A stretch of DNA of 64,000 bases from Desmodesmus armatus. Its lineage: Eukaryota; Chlorophyta; Chlorophyceae; Sphaeropleales; Scenedesmaceae. Location of the stretch: assembly GCA_007449985.2 (NCBI GenBank), contig VIIQ02000203.1, positions 1-64,000 on the forward strand, written 5' to 3'. Of the stretch, positions 57,331-64,000 are shown one piece after another. The translations under genes and the position numbers were made by a program. Under the pieces are notes generated by a model, which ran no database searches, had not been told where the DNA came from, and saw nothing but the letters and a program-made list of their open reading frames with translations. The stretch's first letter is position 1. Each line of letters starts with the position of its first letter.

Positions 57331-59455
57331 TGCTGCAAATCATTTTCTGCTTTGAAGAGCTTCATAGGGGAGGGCCGGACAGCGGCTCCGGAGCTGTACC
57401 GTGTGGCAGCCTGCATGCAGGCCCATGGGTGCTTGGCTGACAGGCCTGCAACGCATTCCATTCAGGCACAAGAACTGACCATTTCTGGTGTTTGGTTTGC
57501 CGAAAGGTCGTTCGCCGACAGCACCGCCCCGGTCCCATGCTGTCTTCCGGCGGGTCGAGCCTTGAAGTCCTTACTGGCTGATGCTGCGCCAATGAGGTGA
57601 GAGCGCAGCTGTGCCTGCCCCCTCACACTGCATTTGCAACCAGGGCCTTGCTGTGCCGAGCCTCCTGGAACACGTGCATGGCAGCTGCACTGTAAACTAG
57701 GCTGAGAGCGCAGCTGTGCCTGCCCGCTCAGACTGCATTTGCACCCAGGGCCTCGCTGTGCCGAGCCTCTTGGAACACCTGCATGGCAGCTGCACTGTAA
57801 ACTAGGCTGAGAGCGCAGCTGTGCCTGCCCGCTCAGACTGCATTTGCACCCAGGGCCTCGCTGTGCCGAGCCTCCTGGAACACCTGCATGGCAGTTCCAT
57901 TGCAATCCAGCAAGTCTGAGGGGCCAGCTTGTCTGTCCCCTCAGGTGGAGCTCTTACGACATCCAACGCTCAACCCAGAGCCTCAGGCTGCAGGCCGAAC
58001 CATTATGTCCTGCCGTCAAGGAGTCGCGGCAGCCGCCATTCCTGGGCTTGAAGAGTGCACTACCCCAGTCACACGCTGCGGTACCGCACTTGAAATCTTC
58101 CGAAGGGCTTGACTCAATTGACTCACTCGGCCCTGAGTGCTACCGGCTGAGCAACGCCACCAAGGTGAGAGCGCAGCTGTGCCTGCCCGCTCACACTGCA
58201 TTTGCAACCAGGGCCTTGCTGTGCCGAGCCTCCTGGAACACGTGCATGGCAGCTGGCAGCTGCACTGTAAACTAGGCTGAGAGCGCAGCTGTGCCTGCCC
58301 GCTCAGACTGCATTTGCACCCAGGGCCTCGCTGTGCCGAGCCTCCTGGAACACCTGCATGGCAGTTCCATTGCAATCCAGCAAGTCTGAGGGGCCAGCTT
58401 GTCTGTCCCCCCAGGTGGAGCACTGATAACAAGCTCACACTGGACCTGGAGCCTACACCAGCCGCCGTCCTGCCACCAAGAAGGACTACAGTAGCCAGTT
58501 TCGCCGCCGCTGGGGCGGTGACGCCGGCACTATGCTGCCACTACGGCCACGGTGGCAGCCCCAGCCTGGGGCGGCGCCCTCTCCATTGTTGTTGCAGCTC
58601 CGCACCAGGTGAGGCCGCCGCGTTGTCGACCCTCTCACATTGCAACATGCATTATCAGGCCTGGCCGTTGTGCCACCCCTGAATCATCCTCACAAGCCCT
58701 TGCATCGCAATCCCCGTAGGTGAGACCGCCGTGTTGTCGACCCTCTCACAGCACTTGCATTGCAAACTGGGTCGGGCCCTGGACGTTGCTCCACCTGCCA
58801 ACCCAGATGCCTTACACGATGGCAAACACCAGCCATGTTCCTCAGCGCTACACTGTAGGTTTGCAACACCCCCACCACAGCAATAAACTGAGGGTTCAGA
58901 CTTGTCTGTCCCCTCAGGTTGCAAACAACTCAGTGAGCAGTTGATGACAAGGTCACACTGGACCTGGACCCTACATGAGCCGCCGTCCTGCCACCAAGAA
59001 GGACTACGGGAGCCAGCTTCGTGTCAATCACAATGCCACAACTGTGTGCCGCAGTGCCAATCGGCAGCCTGCAGGAAGGGCCTCACTGAACCCCCTACAG
59101 CCTGACATGACGTGAATGAGGTGAGGGCGTTGCCGTGCCGACCTTCTCACAGTGCATCTGCACCCAGGGGCCTTGCCGTGCCGAGCTTCCTGGAACACTT
59201 GCATGGCAGCTGCATTGTAAAAATTGGTGAGGGCGTTGCCGTGCCGACCTTCTCACAGTGCATCTGCACCCAGGGGCTTTGCCGTGCCGAGCTTCCTGGA
59301 ACACCTGCATGGCAGTTTCATTGTAATCCAAAATGTCTGAGGGGCCAGCTTGTCTGTCTCCTCAGGTGATACCTCGGCGAGCACTCATGACATCCAACCT
59401 TCATCCCAGAGCCTACCGAAGCCGTCACGGTGACAAGCAAGCCACATCAGCCTGA
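57331..59455 (+). CDS. Unknown gene with four introner-like introns and tandemly duplicated exons
   Basis: Not recognised. An open exon, 57331-57596 (5' edge uncertain, no ATG near its start), ends ADAAPM and joins in phase to 57945-58164 (WSSYDIQRSTQSLRLQAEP ... CYRLSNATK). The next exons, 58415-58608, 58918-59120 and 59366-59455, begin GTGGAGC, GTTGC and GTGAT after the same CCTCAG. Exons 3 and 4 are homologous to each other (both carry CCGCCGTCCTGCCACCAAGA), and exon 5 starts like exon 2. In phase 0, exon 3 stops after three codons and exon 4 after eight, while exon 5 stays open for 29. The locus looks like tandem copying of an intron-plus-exon unit, with an uncertain 3' protein end. Confidence 0.4.
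57597..57944 (+). repeat. Introner-like intron, copy D (three 105-bp 5' units)
   Basis: Starts GTGAGAGCGCAGCTGTGCC. The unit repeats at 57702 and 57807 (exact 105-bp period). Ends CTGAGGGG...TGTCCCCTCAG at 57944. Splicing here is in phase (57596/57945). Confidence 0.85.
58165..58414 (+). repeat. Introner-like intron, copy E (two 5' units)
   Basis: Second unit at 58277, longer by a GCAGCTG duplication. The 3' arm is decayed to CCCCCCAG. Confidence 0.85.
58609..58917 (+). repeat. Introner-like intron, copy F (two 5' units)
   Basis: Starts GTGAGGCCGCCGCG, with a second unit at 58720. The internal sequence is the most diverged of the plus-strand copies. The 3' end keeps CTTGTCTGTCCCCTCAG. Confidence 0.75.
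59121..59364 (+). repeat. Introner-like intron, copy G (two 5' units)
   Basis: Starts GTGAGGGCGTTGCC, with a second unit at 59227. Ends CTGAGGGG...CTCCTCAG (acceptor AG at 59364-59365). A decayed 5' unit may start at 59491 (GTGAGGAGTTGG). Confidence 0.8.
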
Positions 59456-61632
59456 GTGGCGCGCGCTACTGTACTTATTTACTGACGAGGTGAGGAGTTG
59501 GTAGCTGCGTTGGCGGGCCTTGCCATTTTTGCAGACTTTGCAGCTAGGGCCTAGCTGAGCATTGTTGTATGCATGCGCACATGGGCACTTACCATCATGA
59601 TATCATACCCTCAGCTGCGGCAGCTAAAGATTTTGCCTTGAGTCAGGCTATCGGCAGGCAGTCGGCAAAACTGGCCCAGTGTAGCAACAGTGTTGACGTC
59701 GTCATGTGATGCCGTCATGTGACGGCACCGTTGTTCACATCATCCTTATGCAACTGCTGCTCCCACCTTGCAGGTATGCTGTCAATTTGTGCCTGCATAC
59801 TATGCCTAGTAGACAAGCCATGCTGTGAGACAGAGCGCTTCACGGCGCAATATTTTGTTGTGCAGCAGTGTATCCAGAAGCATGTGTGTATGTGTGGTGT
59901 GGCCGCTTTGGTTTGCCACCGCCGTGACGGCGGTGAATTGCAGTGACGTCACTATAGTCGACTATCAATACTACATACCACAACATCATGCAATATGTTT
60001 GTCAGCAATTTGTTGCCTGCATTGGGCACACTTCAATCAATTTCATTGTGTGAGACAGTGCCCGGAACCGGGGAGGTAGCAAGATTTCCTGTGGAGACAC
60101 TTCATTGTGTATCTCATCAGGCGCCAAGTGATTTGAGGTGTACTAACCAGTTCACCTGAGTGACAGAGGTCGCCACAGCGTATGAGCATGCCGGCTCAGG
60201 GCAATAGTTGCAGTGTGTGCCGGTGAAGTGTGTCCTGCTGACATGTTTGACCAAGTAAACCATCAGCCAGGCAATTACAGCAGCCCGCAACTCCTTGTAA
60301 CACAAGACCTTGTTGCTGCCGCACCATCAACATGGATTCAAATCACATGTACGCTATAGTACCATGAGTGATATTGTGATGACAGAAAATGCCACAGGCA
60401 TACAGCCACCCCAGTAGCTACCTATAGGTATATGCCCGTCTTTACATTCATGCGATTGACAAAAGCGCGCGTGCCATGCCGGCACACAGGACGCTGGCGT
60501 CAACAGCCCTGTTCCCTTCTGGGGCCCTTCTCTTTAGCTAACCAGCTAATCACACCAACGCTGCGTAGCTCAAATAAGACAGTAGCAACACGGTGTTACA
60601 CGTGCTCACTGCAGTGCAGTGCAGGCCACAACATTGTGCCAACGTCCACAGCGGTTGCCACACCTAGCCTACAGTAGCTGCAGCTGCCAAGCCCGCCGAC
60701 TCTTGATGATGTACCAATTCTTGATTCCTCCCAAGACAACACGAGTGATCTGCGCCGTGTAGGCAGCGGCCGCAGCAGCGCTTGCCATGTCGAAGCTTGC
60801 ATTGTCCAGTATGCAAGAGACATGGGCTGCACCACAACGATAGAAGTGCAGCTGTGCCGAAAGACCACACCCCGAAATGCTGTGGCGTCTGTGACAGCCT
60901 GTGCATCACAAGCCGAGCCCAGCTGCCATGGTGCATCAGAAATCGCTGCAACAGATGAGCGTCACCACGCATTGATGCATCAACAGGCAACCAAGCAGAA
61001 GCGATTCATATATCGTCGGCCCAAGCAGCGCAGGGCGCAGCCCCTGCTCCAACAGCAGTTACTGCTGAACTTGCAAACACATTGCTGAACTTGCAAACAC
61101 ACCAACACAGTGACTTGTCACCCACAACGTACAGCAGTGCCTTGTGCATCACACAGCTGTCACAGCACAGGCCTGCATCGGCCCCTCTGCACACACAGAG
61201 CCTGAGAGACACCGCCGACAGCATAGACCACTGCATTTAGGCCAACGACCACTGCATTTAGATCTGCGCAGTGATGTCCAGGCATTGAGATGCGCTGCCA
61301 GCAACCTCAGCGCCACTAGTGCTGCTGGCACATGCCACCGGCATGCCGAGCTGCTGCTGCAACATCTGGGTGTCATAATGTGTATTACTGAGGGCACCTC
61401 CATTGCAGCAACCCTCCAAGTCAAACAGGTGTCAGCAAGAACTCCTGGCACCCTCTGCAACCTACAGGTGCACTGCCAGCCTGACAGGACTAGGGGTGCA
61501 AGACGCCCACGACCACACACCCCTGCTGACGTACTGACCGCGTTGCAACTGCTGCAGCGCCCAGGGACACACACACGCCAGCACAATGATAACAAAATGC
61601 TCACACCCAAACACAAGAGAGACACAAAATCT
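59456..61632. other. No supported gene
   Basis: Contains short dyads (CGCCGTGACGGCG at 59923, GTGACGTCAC at 59944), a twice-repeated CCACTGCATTTAGG at 61229, and CTGAACTTGCAAACAC twice at 61065. Open frames have no domain or splice support. The region ends at the stop of the dehydrogenase gene. Confidence 0.45.
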
Positions 61633-63636
61633 TCACAGAATGTTCTTCAAACCCGGCAGCATCTCAGCTACAGCATGACCAATCGCCAACGATGATGTCA
61701 ACCCCGGTGACTCGATGCCATAAAGGTTGACTAATCCCTTCACCCCGTGATCCTTGGGCCCCTGAATCACAAAGTCTGCTGCTGGCTCCCCAGGTCCGCT
61801 CAGCTTTGGTCTGATGCCGCTGTATGAAGGTTGCAGGGCGCCGTCTGGTAGGGCAGGGTAGTAGCTGCGGATGGCGGGGTAGAACACCTGCGAAAGCAGC
61901 AGCAGCAGCAGCAGCAGCAACAGCAGTTTTGGTCTGATGCCGCAGTGTGAGGGCTGCAGAGCTGGGCCAGTGCGAAGTGTGTTGCAAAAGGACCAGACGG
62001 GACAGTACAGTCCCGTCTGTACAGTAAAAGGACCAGACGGGACAGACCTGTGCAGTGTCTTACGTAGTTGGATCCGTTGCTTTTCAAATGACAATGTGCC
62101 CCGTGTATGTCAGTGGCAAAGCTATGTGCAATGGGAGTACAGTTGACAGGCAGTGCTGAAACCCCGACAAAGCAGGTGTTATGTTGTTGACTGGATGGTA
62201 TTGAGGCTTGACTGCGCAGGAGCCACGCGGCCTGAGTTGTTTGCCGCCCAGCTCGGTGCCGTTGCTGTTGTACGCTGGCCGCAACAGCAGCAGGTGTGTC
62301 CCATAGTGCCCTCAGAAGTCACCTGTGGTTTTGTTGGTCAGCCTGAGTAGGTGCCGTGGTGCATGAACCTGTGTGGTGTTTTGTGTGAGACGGTCTTGTT
62401 GCTTTTCGGGTGACGAGATGGCCCGTGTGATGCCAGTGGTGAGGCTATGTGTGCTAGCAGTACAACCGGTGTGGACAAATGTGGTGAAGCAGGTTTTTGG
62501 CTTGCAAGTGCAGCGTGTTGCTTTGCAGATATGCAGGTCTCCAGGTAGCTTTGTTTTGCTCTGTGGCCCTTGCTTGTGGATTATGCCCTATGAGCCTAGT
62601 TTGGCTCCAGAAAGGGCGGTCAGGCGTGGCCCTGACCCAGTTTAGTAGTAGTAGTAGTAGTAGTAGTAATCCTGCAGCATGGTGCATAACATCCTGTGCC
62701 ACTGTTATCGATGCAACACCAATGCAGTGGCGTACACTTCATTCATACAAATAGACCACACTACCGTAGTCAGCAGCAGCATATCAGACTAACATCTGCC
62801 CTCGTAGGGTCCACGCTGCAGTCCCAGTCATCCCCCCCCCTCCAAACATGTCTCACCGGCTCCTACTTGTACTGCGCCCCATCCCTCCAACCCCCCATTC
62901 CCCCACCCAACCCTTCAGCACCAGGTCTGCTCTCACCTCTGCCCTGTTGGGTCCACACTGTAGTCCTTGTCATCCCCCACCCACTCCACATCCGACCCAA
63001 ATCCAACATGCACGCAACTCGACTGCTCAAAGCTAAACTTTCAACTTTCAACCCCCATAATCTAATGGACACTCACAGCCTCACCTCTGCCCTCGTAGGG
63101 TCTACGCTGTAGTCCTTGTCATCCTCCACCCACTCCACATCCGGCCCAAACCTCGCCTGGCCCGCCAGATCCAGCGTCAGGTGAACCCCTAGACCCCCGT
63201 CCTCAGGGATAGGGTATATCAACCGGCTGAACGGCGGCTTATACCCCAGGCTGAAGTAATTCCCCTTGGCAAGGTACTGCTTGGGTATGGCTTTGGGGGT
63301 GGGGGTGATGGTTTGGGCAACGGCCTGTGCTGATAGCCCTGCTGCGTTGACTAACCATCGGGTGGTTAGGATAGTCATTGCACCTGAGCCGGTGTCCTGG
63401 ATCAACAGCTGCAGTAGCGGCTTGGCCGTGGTGCTCAGAGGTTTTCTTCTCCTGCTTTTGCTTTTGCTGCTGCTGCTGCTGCTGCTGGAAGGGGGTTCAG
63501 GCATGGTGAAATTGCCGGGGACCTGTTTCACGGCCAGGAGTTTGCTGTGTGTGGATAGGAGTCCATATTCTGATGCCCATATGTCATCTGCAAGTGATTC
63601 CATGAAGGCATGGCTGTCGATGATGCCTGCAGGGGC

Positions 63637-63700
<64 letters not shown>

Positions 63701-63949
63701 GCAGCAAGTGTTCAGTGAGCTGTTGCCGGCATCAGCATGACACCCTGGAGACGACATGCAGTTTGTTCACAATCCCTTGCTAATCTATGCTGTTGCTGCT
63801 GCTGCTGCTCCTACTCCTCCCAACACCCCTCTCCACTTCCCTTCCCTAGGACCCCCCTTTGGCACCAACACACACCTGTTGATGGCGACAGTAGTGCGGC
63901 AGCAGACAGCTGATGCTCCAGTGCCCTGGCCGCATCACCGTAACCCTCT
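61633..63949 (-). CDS. L2HGDH: L-2-hydroxyglutarate dehydrogenase (FAD-dependent), 3' part; 5' end beyond window
   Basis: Oxidises L-2-hydroxyglutarate to 2-oxoglutarate with FAD, in mitochondria in other eukaryotes. Exons in the window: 63949-63876 ([25 protein letters not shown]), 63626-63085 and 61887-61633; phases agree. Family signatures: [70 protein letters not shown], then [28 protein letters not shown], and [18 protein letters not shown] near the C-terminus. The N-terminal FAD-binding Rossmann region lies off the right edge. A Ser-Lys-Arg-rich insertion (S8 then KSKSRRRK) breaks the conserved core, probably a surface loop fed by the local AGC repeat. The 1.2 kb intron between the last two exons carries two echoes of the preceding exon edge and one of the following exon. 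Confidence 0.9.
61899..61926 (-). repeat. (CTG)n in sense orientation upstream of an acceptor
   Basis: Lies within 12 bp of the acceptor of the last dehydrogenase exon. Matching tracts precede the acceptors of the exon at 63626 and of patatin exon 3 (9361-9390). Confidence 0.85.
61924..61965 (-). repeat. Echo of an internal piece of the last dehydrogenase exon
   Basis: GGTCTGATGCCGC ... TGAGGGCTGCAG repeats exon positions 61806-61840 inside the adjoining intron, across the (CTG)n tract. Confidence 0.8.
61985..62050. repeat. Hairpin and direct repeat (AAAAGGACCAGACGGGACAG)
   Basis: The 20-mer occurs at 61986 and 62026. Between them CAGACGGGAC faces GTCCCGTCTG around a 6-nt loop, a 10-bp perfect stem. 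Confidence 0.85.
62643..62668. repeat. (TAG)n microsatellite
   Basis: Eight to nine TAG units in the dehydrogenase intron, the only A/T-rich triplet repeat seen in the window. Confidence 0.9.
62792..63003 (-). repeat. Two echoes of the dehydrogenase exon 3' edge with donor
   Basis: 62932-63002 copies 63080-63150 (about 71 bp, offset 148) and keeps the GTGAG donor. 62792-62834 is an older copy in which the donor is lost. Both are in the intron just downstream (sense) of the parent exon. Confidence 0.9.
63636..63700 (-). repeat. (CTG)n in sense, about 20 units, upstream of an acceptor
   Basis: Ends about 10 bp before the acceptor of the exon at 63626 (C-rich CCGCCCCTGCAG). Confidence 0.85.
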
Positions 63950-64000
63950 CTGATGCCCCCCCCCCAAAAAGAAACACACATGATCACCAGTCTCCTATCC

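Noticed and set aside
57597..59364. CRISPR-like array of regular repeats
   Set aside because: Units are about 105 bp and contiguous without unique spacers of constant size, and they end at splice acceptors; the setting is eukaryotic.
57597..59364. Simple minisatellite instead of introns
   Set aside because: A minisatellite would not start at GTGAG and end at CCTCAG each time, nor join 57596 to 57945 in phase; the inverted copies at 12 kb share the same ends.

Overview
The window looks like nuclear DNA of a chlorophyte green alga, most likely of the Chlamydomonadales and Haematococcus-like. The evidence is indirect: many short GC-rich introns with GTGAG donors, very abundant (CAG)n/(CTG)n coding for poly-Gln, poly-Ala and poly-Ser, one short TTTAGGG-like interstitial telomere motif, and a LINE-type retroelement. 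I infer the taxon from style, not from a search. No rRNA, tRNA, CRISPR or prokaryotic feature was seen.

Layout, left to right. 1-4771 (-): 3' part of a low-complexity protein with three GVQ(C/A)D motifs, running off the left edge. 6843-10523 (-): a complete seven-exon patatin-like phospholipase. 11540-13078 (-): a small, poorly defined gene whose introns are copies of one repeat family. 13524-16616 (+): a 5'-truncated LINE with one in-frame stop. 17161-22593 (+): a Tudor/Agenet-like protein. About 24833-27270 (+): a mitotic-type cyclin. 29418-35049 (-): a GT14-like glycosyltransferase with a huge Ala/Gln N-terminal exon. 35986-39921 and 39994-45449 (+): two RNase H-like domains in tandem, one gene or two; the second has single-base frame lesions. 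45450-49157: no gene I can support. 49158-49471 (-): an orphan coding exon. 49635-56694 (-): a longer paralogue of the 17 kb Tudor/Agenet-like gene. 57331-59455 (+): a second locus built of the same intron repeat family. 61633-63949 (-): 3' part of an L-2-hydroxyglutarate dehydrogenase, running off the right edge.

The genes do not form a pathway; this is an ordinary eukaryotic gene neighbourhood. The striking content is in the introns. (1) A repeat family forms at least seven introns at two loci 45 kb apart and in opposite orientations. Its 5' end (GTGAG...CTCAC) and 3' end (CTGAGGGG...CCCCTCAG) are short hairpins that contain the splice sites, so it behaves like an introner. (2) Several introns carry echo copies of the neighbouring exon edge with its splice site. 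(3) G-runs lie near donors and C-runs near acceptors in sense orientation, and (CTG)n, always sense, lies just upstream of many acceptors. (4) Two introns of the glycosyltransferase gene carry complementary pentamer arrays flanking two exons.

Exon models were built by hand from splice consensus, reading-frame phase and family resemblance. Where phases agree across all junctions (patatin, glycosyltransferase, cyclin, both Tudor-like genes up to their last exon, RNase H domain I) I am fairly confident of the boundaries. Start codons and 5' exons are less certain.
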